Below, piece after piece: positions 19,462 through 28,184 of a stretch of 64,000 nucleotides of DNA. How positions within the stretch are numbered: position 1 is the stretch's first letter; each line of letters opens with the position of its first letter. Location of the stretch: contig NZ_CP076413.1 of the NCBI RefSeq assembly GCF_021173085.1, positions 2,356,001-2,420,000 of the forward strand, written 5' to 3'. Source of the stretch: Ralstonia wenshanensis (GTDB lineage: Bacteria > Pseudomonadota > Gammaproteobacteria > Burkholderiales > Burkholderiaceae). Made by a program: the position numbers and the translations under genes. Below the pieces are notes generated by a model. That model was not told the DNA's origin, searched no databases, and worked only from the letters and a program-made list of their open reading frames with translations.

Positions 19462-20281
19462 CGGGAATCAAGGCCGTACGGCGGCCGTCGGCCACCTCGG
19501 CAATCGGCGTGCGCAGCACGCGCGCGCAGTGCTCGGGGGTGAGCACATCGGCAGCGATGCCGGCGGTGGTATGCCCTTCGCCATCCATCAGCAGCGCGTG
19601 CGTGGCGAAGCGGCGTGCGAGGTTCAAGTCATGCACCGTCAGCACGACCAACCAGCCGTGTTTGCGGCAGCCTTCGCGCAACAGGCGCAGCACGGCAACC
19701 TGCTGATGCAAATCGAGGTGCGCAACGGGCTCATCGAGCAGCAGCACGCGCGCCTCTTGCGCCACCACGGCAGCCATCGCCACGCGCTGACGTTCACCGC
19801 CAGAAAGCGTGCGCACATCGCGTTGCGCAAGGGGCTGCAACTGCAGCGCAGACACCGCGGCATCTACAGCGCGTGCATCCGCATCGCCCTCCCACTCCCA
19901 GCGCGCGAGATGCGGGTGGCGGCCGGTCATCACGGCGTCGTACACCGTGATCGGAAAGGTGTCATGCAAGGTCTGCGGCAGAAACGCGCGGCGGCGGGCC
20001 ATCGCCAGTGCAGGCCAGTCGGCAAGCGCCACACCGTCGAGCGTGACGCTGCCGCCGTCCGGCAAGCGCAAACCAGCCAGCACGGCAAGCCATGTCGACT
20101 TGCCCGCGCCGTTCGGTCCGACCACGCACCAGAGTTGGCCTGCCGTGGCCGTCATCGACAACCGCTCGATCAACACGCGTCCATCGATGGTCACCCGCAG
20201 ATCGCGCAGCGCAAGTTCGGGCGCCGCATCCAACTGCGCGCATGCGTCCGTTGCGGGACGTGGGCGGCGCCACCAACTCAT
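19442..20281 (-). CDS. btuD: Cobalamin ABC transporter ATPase
   Basis: 279 residues. ATP-binding subunit of the B12 importer. Walker A G-P-N-G-A-G-K-S-T at 55-63, signature L-S-G-G-E-R-Q at 159-165, Walker B L-L-D-E-P at 181-185 and the H-loop in T-V-H-D-L-N. The start overlaps the btuC stop (ATGA). The C-terminus carries an acidic Asp-rich tail that overlaps the start of cobO. Confidence 0.93.
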   Translation of the reverse strand: MSWWRRPRPATDACAQLDAAPELALRDLRVTIDGRVLIERLSMTATAGQLWCVVGPNGAGKSTWLAVLAGLRLPDGGSVTLDGVALADWPALAMARRRAFLPQTLHDTFPITVYDAVMTGRHPHLARWEWEGDADARAVDAAVSALQLQPLAQRDVRTLSGGERQRVAMAAVVAQEARVLLLDEPVAHLDLHQQVAVLRLLREGCRKHGWLVVLTVHDLNLARRFATHALLMDGEGHTTAGIAADVLTPEHCARVLRTPIAEVADGRRTALIPDDSDDD

Positions 20282-21297
20282 CGCGCGCTCCGCATCAGCA
20301 GGTAGAGAAACGTCGGCACCCCCAGCAGCGTGGTGATCACGCCCACGGGCAGTTGCGTTGGGGCGATCAGCGTTCGGGCGATCAGGTCGGCCAGCATCAG
20401 CAGCCCGCCGCCAGCCATCGCCGTGGCAGGCAGGTGGATGCGCACGTCGCGTGTCCATGCCAGGCGCACCATGTGCGGCACCAGCAGGCCGACAAAGGCG
20501 ACCGAGCCCGCAATGGTTACCGCCACCGCCGTGCATAGCGAAGCCACCACATAGATCAACGCACGCACGCGCGCCACGGGCACACCCAGCGCACGGGCGC
20601 GAGTTTCGCCGGTCAGCAGCACGTTCAGGTCGCGCGCATGGGGCAGCATCACGGCCACGGCCACCACGAGCGCCATCAAGGCGCCCGCGTAACGATCGGC
20701 GCCCCCCAAGTCGCCGACCATCCAGAAAATCATGCCGCGCAGCTTGTTCTCGGGCGCCACTGTCAAGATAAGCGTGATCAGGCCAACCCAGCCGGAGGCC
20801 ATGACTACGCCACCGAGCAACAAGCGCGCGTTGGCCTCGCCGGGCTCGCCACGCCACAGGTGCTGACGCGCCAACGCCGCCACCAGCGCCATCGACAGCA
20901 ATGCTCCCGCGCCGGCACTCGTCTGCACCGCCCACCACGGCAGCGAAAACAACATCGCCGTGAGCGCCGCCACGGCCCCGCCGCCGGACACGCCCAGCAC
21001 ATACGGATCGGCCAGCGGATTGCGCAGCAGCATCTGCATGAGCGCCCCGGCAAAGGCCAACAGCCCGCCGGCAGCAAATGCAGCGCCGGCGCGCGGCAAG
21101 CGCAATTCGGTGACGATGCCTGCAGCCAGGCTGTCGCCACCGCTATTGCCAAAAAAGAGGGCCCGCCAGACCTCGGCGGGCGACAGCTTCACACTGCCGA
21201 GCATCAATGACGCCACCAGCACCACCACGCACGCAAGCGCCAGCAGCAACCACAGTCGCCAGGCAAAACCGCGTGCGGGCAGTGCAGGTGTTGTCAT
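20278..21297 (-). CDS. btuC: Cobalamin ABC transporter permease
   Basis: 339 residues, FecCD/BtuC family, about ten transmembrane helices. It has the F-C-D-family L-R-L-P-R segment near residues 72-78 and the G-x-V-x-F-V-G-L-L-V-P-H-M-V-R coupling region near 255-270. ATG 21297 overlaps the btuB stop (ATGA), so outer-membrane receptor and inner-membrane permease are translationally linked. Confidence 0.93.
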   Translation of the reverse strand: MTTPALPARGFAWRLWLLLALACVVVLVASLMLGSVKLSPAEVWRALFFGNSGGDSLAAGIVTELRLPRAGAAFAAGGLLAFAGALMQMLLRNPLADPYVLGVSGGGAVAALTAMLFSLPWWAVQTSAGAGALLSMALVAALARQHLWRGEPGEANARLLLGGVVMASGWVGLITLILTVAPENKLRGMIFWMVGDLGGADRYAGALMALVVAVAVMLPHARDLNVLLTGETRARALGVPVARVRALIYVVASLCTAVAVTIAGSVAFVGLLVPHMVRLAWTRDVRIHLPATAMAGGGLLMLADLIARTLIAPTQLPVGVITTLLGVPTFLYLLMRSAR

Positions 21298-23210
21298 CGC
21301 TTCGGTTCGTGCTGTTGCCACGACAGCGTGAAGAACACCCCACGCGATGCCGTGTTGTACGGATAGATCAACTGGTAGTTCTTGTTCGTCACGTTTTCAA
21401 CACGTGCCGACACCGCCCAGTCAGGCGTGATCTGGTAGCGGCCGACCAGGTTCAGCAGGCCATAGCCGCCGAGTGTCTTGGTCGAATCCTGACGATCGCC
21501 CGCCGCATTCCACTCCACACCCGCAGAGAACGGTCCGAACGTCTTGTACGCCGAAACGCTGCCAAAGTGCCGTGCACGGCGCGACAGCAGCCGGTTGGCC
21601 GACAAGTCCTGCGGGTTCTGCATGGTAAAGCTCGCACGCAGGTCCACGCCATAGATCGAACCCCGATACGACGTCTCGAGCCCGTTCACACGTGCGCGGT
21701 TGACGTTGGCTGCGGAGCAATTGAAGTCTGCATCGCATACGGCCGTGATCAGGTTGCTGTAGTCCGTCTCGAACGCCGTTATGCGCACCAAGCCGATCGC
21801 GCTGCTGTATTCCACGCCGCCTTCCACCGAGCGCGCCTTCTCGGGCTGCACGTTCGGGTTGCCGAAGAACGGGTAGTACAGTTCATTGAAGCTTGGCGCG
21901 CGGAAGGCGTTGCTCACGCTCGCCACCGCCTTCCATTGCGGGTTGAACGCGAAGCCGTAACCGGCGTAGTAGCTGTTGGCGCCGCCAAAGTCCGAGTAGC
22001 GGTCGCGACGCACGTTCAACTGCAACTGGTGCGGACCGAACTTGCCTTCGTAACCGATGTAGGCGGAATCGACGTTGCGCGTGGGCACGTCGTAGGCGTC
22101 GCTGTCGATGCTCGTCTGCAGATGCTCCAGCCCCACCTTGAGCAACTGATTCGGCATGAAGGCCCAGTCGTTCTGCCAGCTCGCCGTTTGGTTGCGCGTG
22201 TTGAAACGCGCCGGCACCTGCAACACGCCGTTCGTGTAGTTCAAGCTGCGGTCATCGCCTTGGGACAGCGTCACACGCGTCTTCCAGTCCTGCGTCACCT
22301 TGCCGTCTACGTAGGCCGACATCGAGCGCACCACGTTGTGCGCGACGTTGATGTCGGTAGGCTGGCCGAAGGCGCTGTCGTAGCTGACATCGCCCCAGGT
22401 CTGGAGGTAGGTCAGCCCGGCCTGCCAGTCTGCCGAGAACCGATGCGACAACTGTGCCGACACGCTCTTGTTCGTGTAGTAGTTGTCGTTCGGGTTGGCG
22501 TTCGGCGCCTGCAACGGGTTGATGGAGGAGAAGCCATTCGTCTTGAACTCCGACACCGACAGCGCGAACGACGTATCGCCCCGCTCGCCCAGCGAGCCGC
22601 CGATGCCCGCCTGCGCCCGCCTGGTATTGCGCGCGCCGTACTCGATTTCCGCATTGGCCAGCGGCGGATGTCCCTTGCCGCTGCGCGTAAAGATCTGCAC
22701 CACGCCGCCAATCGCGTCCGAGCCGTACAGCGCGGAGACGTTTCCGCGCACGATCTCGATGTGATCGATCTGATCGGCCATCAGCTGGTCGATCTGGGCG
22801 CTGCCCGTGGTTCCGGAACTCACGCGCACACCGTCAATCAGAATCAGCGTCTGGTTGGAACTGGCGCCACGCATGAAGATGCTGGCGGTGGAGCCGGGGC
22901 CACCGCTCTGCGCGATCTCGATGCCGGCTTCGCGGCGCAGCAGCGTCACGGCATCCGGCGCCTGCGAGCGCTCAATGTCGGCGCGCGAGATCACCGTGGT
23001 ATGGGGCAACGCATCCGATAGGGGCTGCTCGCTGCGCGAGGCGGTCACCACCGTCGGGTTCAGTTCACCCACTGGGGTGCTGGCTGCCTGTGTATTGCTT
23101 TGTGCCCAGGCCGGCGCAACTGCACCTGCCATAACCCCCGTTAGTGCGCCGGCAAGCGCGCGCATGGCCGTCCGGGGCATCCGGAGTGGCCGCTTTGTAG
23201 TCAAGCTCAT
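21294..23210 (-). CDS. btuB: TonB-dependent vitamin B12 receptor
   Basis: 638 residues. Outer-membrane transporter for cobalamin, energised by TonB. A signal peptide (about 1-36, ending Ala-Trp-Ala) precedes a TonB box N-P-T-V-V-T-A-S at 51-58, a plug domain to about 190 and a 22-strand barrel. The last strand is followed by a short basic tail. No Shine-Dalgarno is visible before ATG 23210; alternative in-frame ATGs are at residues 11 and 16. First gene of the seven-gene operon under the cobalamin riboswitch. Confidence 0.92.
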   Translation of the reverse strand: MSLTTKRPLRMPRTAMRALAGALTGVMAGAVAPAWAQSNTQAASTPVGELNPTVVTASRSEQPLSDALPHTTVISRADIERSQAPDAVTLLRREAGIEIAQSGGPGSTASIFMRGASSNQTLILIDGVRVSSGTTGSAQIDQLMADQIDHIEIVRGNVSALYGSDAIGGVVQIFTRSGKGHPPLANAEIEYGARNTRRAQAGIGGSLGERGDTSFALSVSEFKTNGFSSINPLQAPNANPNDNYYTNKSVSAQLSHRFSADWQAGLTYLQTWGDVSYDSAFGQPTDINVAHNVVRSMSAYVDGKVTQDWKTRVTLSQGDDRSLNYTNGVLQVPARFNTRNQTASWQNDWAFMPNQLLKVGLEHLQTSIDSDAYDVPTRNVDSAYIGYEGKFGPHQLQLNVRRDRYSDFGGANSYYAGYGFAFNPQWKAVASVSNAFRAPSFNELYYPFFGNPNVQPEKARSVEGGVEYSSAIGLVRITAFETDYSNLITAVCDADFNCSAANVNRARVNGLETSYRGSIYGVDLRASFTMQNPQDLSANRLLSRRARHFGSVSAYKTFGPFSAGVEWNAAGDRQDSTKTLGGYGLLNLVGRYQITPDWAVSARVENVTNKNYQLIYPYNTASRGVFFTLSWQQHEPKR

Positions 23211-23212
23211 GT

Positions 23213-23262
23213 TGAAAAGACAAGAAGCGTCAGCCCGACCCGTTCCCCCGCGGGTCGCTGGC
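23213..23262 (-). promoter_or_regulatory. Terminator-like expression platform of the cobalamin riboswitch
   Basis: On the minus strand a GACCCG...CGGGTC hairpin (about 23234-23259) is followed by the T-rich run TTCTTGTCTTTT just before btuB. This arrangement fits transcription termination when B12 is bound. The absence of a Shine-Dalgarno before btuB leaves translational control as an alternative. Confidence 0.5.
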
Positions 23263-23299
23263 AGCAGGATCTCGATGCGGTTCCCTCCAGGGTTGCACA

Positions 23300-23525
23300 T
23301 CGGCTCTGAGATCCACCGTCCTGGCCGGTATCCGGGCTGGCGAAGCGGCCTGTCCGCCTTCCCATTCCCGAGGGAACAGTGGCGTATGGACAGACCGCGC
23401 GGCACCCATCTTCTTTGCGAGATGGCGGGCACACGCGACGTTCGCTTACCGTTGCGGGGGCAGCGCAGGTTGGCGCATCGCTTGGGGCGCGCGCTCCCTG
23501 CTTCCCGTTTAACTGCAGATGGTGC
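23300..23525 (-). promoter_or_regulatory. Cobalamin riboswitch (AdoCbl aptamer)
   Basis: Reading the minus strand, the conserved blocks appear in order: AACGGGAAGCAGGGAGC (23509-23493), CTGCGCTGCCCCCGCAACGG (near 23468-23449), GCCACTG followed by GGGAATGGGAAGGC (near 23383-23358), and the B12 box AGCCCGGATACCGGCC (23338-23323). It sits about 110 bases before btuB, where repression of uptake genes by adenosylcobalamin is the known role. Ends are approximate. Confidence 0.9.
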
Positions 23526-23720
23526 TGCGGGCACCAGGACGCGGCGAAGTTTAACGGAAAAGGCGCGTAAAACTTGCCACATTCGCGGTAAAAACACACC
23601 CTACGCCCGCTGTGCCGGCTGCGTCGCCTCATGCCGCCGCATATTGCGCATCCGTATGGAGGACAGGCGCGACGCGCATGATCGGCTAAAATCCCCCCAC
23701 TCGATTCTGATTGACACCCA
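23526..23720. other. Intergenic promoter region between btuB leader and zapB-like gene
   Basis: No gene. It should hold the divergent promoters. On the plus strand a TAAAAT -10-like box lies at about 23688-23693, 28 bases before the zapB-like ATG. The btuB operon promoter on the minus strand could not be placed with confidence. Confidence 0.4.
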
Positions 23721-24041
23721 ATGCTGAACGAACTCGAACAACTTGCCGGCAAGATCGCGCGCGTGCTGCGTCACGCCGATGCGCTAGCCGCCGAGAACCA
23801 GCGCCTGCGCGCCGAAGTCGAGCGGCTTCAGGCGGAAGCCGAGGCCGCCAAGACCGAGCGCGACGCGATGGTCGCCGATCGCAGCGTGCTCAATGCCAAG
23901 ATCGAAGAAGCGCAACTGCGCATCCAATCGATTCTCGACAAGCTGCCCACGGCCACCGACGCGCGCCAGCTTGACCTCCTCGGCCAGGCCACCGGCGCCG
24001 AAGAAACAACGGCCGCCCCCGCCCCGCACTCGGAGACCTAA
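23721..24041 (+). CDS. ZapB-like coiled-coil protein
   Basis: 106 residues, almost entirely an alpha-helical coiled coil (residues ~1-72 with heptads of Leu/Ala/Ile), followed by an Ala/Pro-rich tail. It belongs to the small coiled-coil proteins (TIGR02449-like) commonly found directly upstream of zapA. A role in Z-ring or cell-division organisation is inferred from this pairing and the coiled coil; biochemical function unproven. Two bases separate its stop from the zapA ATG. Confidence 0.75.
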   Translation: MLNELEQLAGKIARVLRHADALAAENQRLRAEVERLQAEAEAAKTERDAMVADRSVLNAKIEEAQLRIQSILDKLPTATDARQLDLLGQATGAEETTAAPAPHSET

Positions 24042-24043
24042 GC

Positions 24044-24361
24044 ATGAGCAGCAAGCAAATTGAAGTGAACATCGCCGGGCAGCCCTACAAGTTTGCTGTC
24101 TCGGTCGATAACGAAGCGGCCCTGCGTGAAGCCGCAGCCATGGTCGACAACCAGATGACCCGCATCAAGAACGGCTCGAACACCAAGGGCATCGAGCGCG
24201 TTGCCGTGATGGCCGCCATCAGCATCGCCTCGGATTTGCTGTCGATGCAGCGCCAGGCCGCCTCCGATTCGGCCCTGCCGATCGACACAATTCGCGCCAA
24301 ACTGGCCGACCTGAACGCCCGCACGGACGAGGCGCTGCGCCAGTACGGCGAAGTCATTTGA
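24044..24361 (+). CDS. zapA: Cell division protein ZapA
   Basis: 105 residues. FtsZ-bundling protein: an N-terminal globular domain (I-x-V-N-I-A-G-Q-P-Y at about residues 4-14, with E-A-A-L-R-E-A-A-x-x-V-D) followed by a C-terminal helix for dimer and tetramer formation. Upstream of 6S RNA, as in many proteobacteria. Confidence 0.93.
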   Translation: MSSKQIEVNIAGQPYKFAVSVDNEAALREAAAMVDNQMTRIKNGSNTKGIERVAVMAAISIASDLLSMQRQAASDSALPIDTIRAKLADLNARTDEALRQYGEVI

Positions 24362-24577
24362 CTCAATACAAAACGTGTTTGTAACCGGATCGCATCCGGG
24401 CTTGGGTTCGGATGCGAACGGGTGTATAGTGTCACCCAATGGCTTCCGGAATCTCCCGCAAACCCTTGCAGCATAAGGCTTTAGCGGCTACAGAGTAGAG
24501 AAAAACGGTTGCCTGCGATGAATCTTTCAGACGCATCGCCATGCGCTCAAAACACAGCGTGATGATGCGTCTGACAG
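24362..24577 (+). promoter_or_regulatory. Structured region upstream of 6S RNA with promoter and two hairpins
   Basis: A strong sigma70-type promoter is visible: TTGGGT (24402-24407), 17-base spacer, TATAGT (24425-24430), giving a start near 24437. A 9-bp perfect palindrome, TCGCATCCG (24390-24398) and CGGATGCGA (24409-24417), straddles its -35 box. Immediately before 6S RNA a second, 11-bp perfect inverted repeat, TCAGACGCATC (24527-24537) and GATGCGTCTGA (24564-24574), occurs. No convincing ORF is present. Likely a distal 6S promoter with a long precursor; roles of the palindromes are unknown. Confidence 0.5.
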
Positions 24578-24793
24578 TTTCCCTGCCTGGTTCGCCATGG
24601 CCATTAATTCCTTGAACCGATAAGCATTGCTTGGTGCGGGATATGCCGTGTGGGCGAGCGCGTCTTCCAGTGCATAGCGTGCGACGCAAGTCGTGGGCTC
24701 CCTGCGCCGGTGATGTACCCGAAATGCGGCTTCCGCTGCCACTCTGAACCTCACTTGGGTTCAGGATGCGGGTCTAGCGGCCAAGGTGGGGAC
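24578..24793 (+). ncRNA. ssrS: 6S RNA
   Basis: Global regulator that binds the sigma70 RNA polymerase holoenzyme. The 5' TTTCCCTGCC end can pair with the 3' GGTGGGGA end, closing the long rod. Typical internal landmarks are CCTTGAACCGATAAGC and GCGGGATATGCCGTG on one side and CTCTGAACCTCACTTGGGTT with AGGATGCGGG on the other. Position directly downstream of zapA is the canonical location. A strong terminator follows. Ends are approximate; mature length may be shorter than drawn. Confidence 0.78.
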
Positions 24794-24798
24794 CCAAT

Positions 24799-24836
24799 AA
24801 AAGGCGGTAGTGCACGTGTGCGCTACCGCCTTTTTC
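24799..24836 (+). terminator. Intrinsic terminator of 6S RNA
   Basis: Arms AAAGGCGGTAG and CTACCGCCTTT close a short loop and are followed by a T-run (TTTTTCTTT). Right after the 6S 3' end. Confidence 0.88.
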
Positions 24837-24951
24837 TTTGTCTATCCTCGATACGCCCGCCATTGCCACAGCGCCAATGGCGAGGCCGCAGCCGTGTTGC
24901 TATGCTGCGCACACCGTCACCTCCCTGCACGTCGCCCGCGCACCCCACACG

Positions 24952-25422
24952 ATGGCCACCCAATACTGGTTGATGAAGTCCGAGCCCGACGAGGCCAGCA
25001 TCGACACGCTGCACGCCGAAGGCACCTTGCCCTGGACCGGCGTCAGGAACTATCAGGCACGCAACTTCATGCGCGACCGCATGCGCGTCGGCGATGGCGT
25101 GCTGTTCTACCACTCTTCCTGTCCGCAGCCTGGCATCGCGGGGCTGGCGGAAGTCTGCTCGACCAGCTATCCCGATCCCACGCAATTCGACGCCAAGAGC
25201 CATTACCACGACCCCGCCTCGAAGCCGGAAGCGCCGCGCTGGATGCTCGTCGACGTGAAGTTCGTGCGCAAATGCGCGTTGATCGATTTGCCCACGCTGC
25301 GTGCACAGGAACAGCTCGCCGACATGACGGTGCTGCAACGCGGCAACCGCCTTTCGATCACGCCCGTCACGCCCGCGCAATGGCGTTACATCACAACCAA
25401 ATTGATGCGCGATCCTGAGTGA
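24952..25422 (+). CDS. EVE domain protein
   Basis: 156 residues. EVE (PUA-like) domain spanning nearly the whole protein, opening with the signature Y-W-L-M-K-S-E-P-D and continuing W-T-G-V-R-N-Y-Q-A-R-N and V-L-F-Y-H-S. EVE domains bind modified bases in DNA or RNA (family knowledge); the cellular target of this stand-alone bacterial class is not established. It follows 6S RNA, where many other proteobacteria have ygfA. Confidence 0.88.
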   Translation: MATQYWLMKSEPDEASIDTLHAEGTLPWTGVRNYQARNFMRDRMRVGDGVLFYHSSCPQPGIAGLAEVCSTSYPDPTQFDAKSHYHDPASKPEAPRWMLVDVKFVRKCALIDLPTLRAQEQLADMTVLQRGNRLSITPVTPAQWRYITTKLMRDPE

Positions 25423-25516
25423 ATGGTTGGCATCGGCAGGGAATTGTTACAAACGTGATGAACGATGCGCGCAACAGCCAGTCAGACGCATCACATTGCT
25501 TTTTTGGGAGAACACA

Positions 25517-26218
25517 ATGAAATCTGTCCTGGCCGCAACCATTTTGGGGACTGCAATGATGACGACTGCTTTCGCACAAGCCGCTCCTGAAACGAATCAT
25601 TCAGGCGTGCTGTCGCTGGACGCGCAGGCCGTGGCCGAAGTGCCGACTGACACTGTCACGCTCACGCTGAGCGCCGAGCAGGAAGGTGCCGACCCGGGCG
25701 CGATTTCCACGGCTCTGTCGCGCAAGGCCGATGAGGTGATCAACCAGGCAAAGCGCACGTCCGGCGTGCAGGCAGAAACAGGCGGTTTCAATATCTATCC
25801 AAACACCGATCGCAACGGCAAGATCAGCGTCTGGCGTGGCCGTGCGGAGGTGCGCATCACGTCGAAGGACTTTGCAGCGGCGTCCAAGCTGGCAGGCCAA
25901 CTGGCCAACCAGATGCAGGTGCAAAACGTGAACTTCACGCTCTCGCGCGAGGCGCGCACGGCGGCGGAAGCCAAACTGGTGGACCAGGCCGTGAACTCGT
26001 TCCGCGACAAGGCCCTGACGACCACCAAGCTGTTCGGCTACACGAGCTACACGATTCGCGATGTGCACGTGAGCGAGGGCAGCAACAACCCGGGCCCGCG
26101 TCCGATGATGCGCATGGCAGCCGCTCCGGCATCGTTCGATTCGGCGCCGGTGCCTATCGAAGGCGGCAAGGCGCAGGTAACGGTGATCGTTTCCGGCGCC
26201 GTGCAGATGCTGAAATAA
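25517..26218 (+). CDS. SIMPL domain periplasmic protein
   Basis: 233 residues. A signal peptide (about 1-19, Ala-Phe-Ala cleavage) precedes a SIMPL (DUF541) domain: the L-S-L-D-A-Q-A-x-A-E-V-P-x-D repeat-like start near residue 35, then alternating strands to the C-terminus. Family members are periplasmic or outer-membrane associated oligomers with poorly known roles, some linked to oxidative stress. GGGAG precedes the ATG at good spacing. Flanked by its own terminator; appears monocistronic. Confidence 0.85.
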   Translation: MKSVLAATILGTAMMTTAFAQAAPETNHSGVLSLDAQAVAEVPTDTVTLTLSAEQEGADPGAISTALSRKADEVINQAKRTSGVQAETGGFNIYPNTDRNGKISVWRGRAEVRITSKDFAAASKLAGQLANQMQVQNVNFTLSREARTAAEAKLVDQAVNSFRDKALTTTKLFGYTSYTIRDVHVSEGSNNPGPRPMMRMAAAPASFDSAPVPIEGGKAQVTVIVSGAVQMLK

Positions 26219-26235
26219 GCAGCGAGCCGCTCCAT

Positions 26236-26268
26236 GAAAAAAGCCACCGACATTCGGTGGCTTTTTCT
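26236..26268 (+). terminator. Intrinsic terminator after the SIMPL gene
   Basis: AAAAAAGCCACCGA and TCGGTGGCTTTTTCT form a stem with A and T runs on the two sides, so it may also serve the convergent lgt gene. Confidence 0.88.
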
Positions 26269-26286
26269 ATGTGTGCGGTAGCAGCG

Positions 26287-27189
26287 TCAGGCGTGCGCCT
26301 GGTTTTTTGCGCCGTTGCCTGCACGACGGTAAGACCAAACCAGCATGGCGATGCCGATCAGGATCATCGGCAGCGACAGCCACTGCCCCATCGACAGGTT
26401 CGCCGCCAGCAGGCCGAGGAAGTTGTCCGGCTCACGCGCAAATTCGGCAGCGAACCGGAACACGCCATAGCCGAGCAGGAATGCGCCCGACACCGCGCCC
26501 GTCGGCCGCGGCTTGCGCGCATACAGCCACAGGAGGATGAAGAACAGCACGCCTTCGCCGAGGAACTGATAGATCTGCGAGGGGTGGCGCGGCAGCATGT
26601 GGTACTGGTCGAACAGGGCCTGCACGCCGCTGGTGACCGCCTCCTGCGCGTGCGAGAGTAGCCACTCCCGGTCTTCGCCTTGCGCCTGCGGGAACATCAT
26701 CGCCCACGGCAGATTGGGCGACGACACACGGCCCCACAGCTCGCCGTTGATGAAGTTGCCGAGGCGCCCCGCTGCGAGGCCGCACGGCACCATCGGCGCG
26801 ATGAAATCGGTCACCTGCATCCACGAGCGGCCGCGCATGCGCGCATACAGCATCATCGCGACGACCACGCCGAGGAAGCCGCCGTGGAAGGCCATGCCGC
26901 CTTCCCAGACCTTGAAGATGTCGAGCGGGTGGGCGAAATACCAATCCGGCTTGTAGAACAGGACGTAGCCGAGGCGCCCGCCGAGAATTACGCCGAGCAC
27001 GCCGTAGAAGAGCATGTCGTCAAGGTCGCGGCCGCTCCAGCCTTCGGCTGCGATGTGCGGCTGGCGCGTGCGCAGGCGGCCGAACCACAGGAACATGATG
27101 AACGCCGCCAGATACATCAGGCCGTACCAGCGGATGGCGAGCGGCCCCAGATGCAGGGCGACGGGGTCGAATTGCGGATGGATGAGCAT
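26287..27189 (-). CDS. lgt: Phosphatidylglycerol-prolipoprotein diacylglyceryl transferase
   Basis: 300 residues, inner-membrane enzyme with about seven helices. Transfers diacylglycerol to the lipobox Cys of prolipoproteins, the first step of lipoprotein maturation. The H-G-G motif (102-104) and the Lgt signature [10 protein letters not shown] (141-150) are intact. Lies 14 bp downstream of the LysR gene on the same strand, though the two are functionally unrelated. Confidence 0.96.
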   Translation of the reverse strand: MLIHPQFDPVALHLGPLAIRWYGLMYLAAFIMFLWFGRLRTRQPHIAAEGWSGRDLDDMLFYGVLGVILGGRLGYVLFYKPDWYFAHPLDIFKVWEGGMAFHGGFLGVVVAMMLYARMRGRSWMQVTDFIAPMVPCGLAAGRLGNFINGELWGRVSSPNLPWAMMFPQAQGEDREWLLSHAQEAVTSGVQALFDQYHMLPRHPSQIYQFLGEGVLFFILLWLYARKPRPTGAVSGAFLLGYGVFRFAAEFAREPDNFLGLLAANLSMGQWLSLPMILIGIAMLVWSYRRAGNGAKNQAHA

Positions 27190-27203
27190 GAATCCTGTGG
27201 GTT

Positions 27204-28148
27204 TCAGGTTTGGTTGTCTTCTTGCAGCTTGGCAACGGCTTCGGCACTGGCCACGAACCACGGCAGCACCGGCGAAGCCGCATCTCGCCGCCACACCAAC
27301 CCGGTCTCGATGAACGGGCTTGGTGCGGCGAGTTCGAGATAGACCACGCCGGTCCGCTGCAGGTTGCACAGCGATGCCGGGACCAGCGCAATCCCCATCT
27401 CAGCGGAGACCAGGCTGACGATGGTCTGCATCTGGATGGCTTCCTGGCCGATCCGCGTGGCAGCCCCGGGTTCTTCGGGCCGGCCGCCGTGCGCGGCATG
27501 ATAGCCGGTAATGATGTCATACAGCGCAGGCGCTGATCGACGCGGGAAGATGATCAGCGGTTCGGTCGCGACATCCGCCAGCGCTATCGGCTGACCGGGC
27601 TCCACGCCCCATTGCGCCGCGCGCGACGCCGGCACCGCCAGCACGAGACGCTCGCGCACCAGCGGACGGTATTCCAGTTCGCCCGGCACGGAGCCGGCGT
27701 GATGCGCAATCACGACGCCGGCATCTACGTCGCCGGCCAGGAGCGCTTCGATCTGCACATCGCTGGTGGCCTCGCGCAGCAGAAGCTGCACGTCGGGACG
27801 CGCATCGCGGAAGTGCCGCAGCAAGGCGGGCAGGATGCCGTAATCGGCGGTGCTGACGAAGGACAGCGACAGCGAGCCGACCTCCCCGCGCGCCAGCCGC
27901 TGCGCGAGGCCGGGCAGCGCATTCGCCTCGGCCAGCACACGCCGCACCTCGACCAGCCAGCGCGCACCGACGGCCGTCAGCGCCACGGAGCGCTGCGTGC
28001 GATGGAACAGCGTGACGCCCAGTTCGTCTTCCAGCGCGCGAATCTGCTGCGACAGCGGTGGCTGCGTCATCGAAAGCCGCTCAGCTGCGCGCCCGAAATG
28101 CAGTTCTTCGGCAACGGTCACGAAGTAGCGAAGCTGGCGCAGATCCAT
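27204..28148 (-). CDS. LysR-type regulator divergent from ilvD
   Basis: 314 residues. N-terminal winged helix-turn-helix (about 1-65) with M-D-L-R-Q-L-R-Y-F opening and P-x-L-S-Q-Q-I-R-x-L-E recognition helix, and a C-terminal effector-binding domain (about 90-300). Start chosen at the first residue of the conserved domain; an upstream start would add 13 residues. Divergently placed 128 bp from a dihydroxy-acid dehydratase gene, its most likely target. Ligand unknown. Confidence 0.9.
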   Translation of the reverse strand: MDLRQLRYFVTVAEELHFGRAAERLSMTQPPLSQQIRALEDELGVTLFHRTQRSVALTAVGARWLVEVRRVLAEANALPGLAQRLARGEVGSLSLSFVSTADYGILPALLRHFRDARPDVQLLLREATSDVQIEALLAGDVDAGVVIAHHAGSVPGELEYRPLVRERLVLAVPASRAAQWGVEPGQPIALADVATEPLIIFPRRSAPALYDIITGYHAAHGGRPEEPGAATRIGQEAIQMQTIVSLVSAEMGIALVPASLCNLQRTGVVYLELAAPSPFIETGLVWRRDAASPVLPWFVASAEAVAKLQEDNQT

Positions 28149-28184
28149 AGCGTGGATTGATAGTTTTTTCGACTGAATCGATCG

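Noticed and set aside
21207-23021. Long plus-strand open frame opposite btuB
   Set aside because: Antisense artefact of high GC; Arg/Val/His-rich with no start context or domain.
24437-24520. Attachment-site-like stretch (CCCTTGCAGCATAAGG and flanks) before 6S RNA
   Set aside because: The imperfect hairpin resembles integration sites, but there is no integrase, no duplicated copy and no foreign gene in the window.
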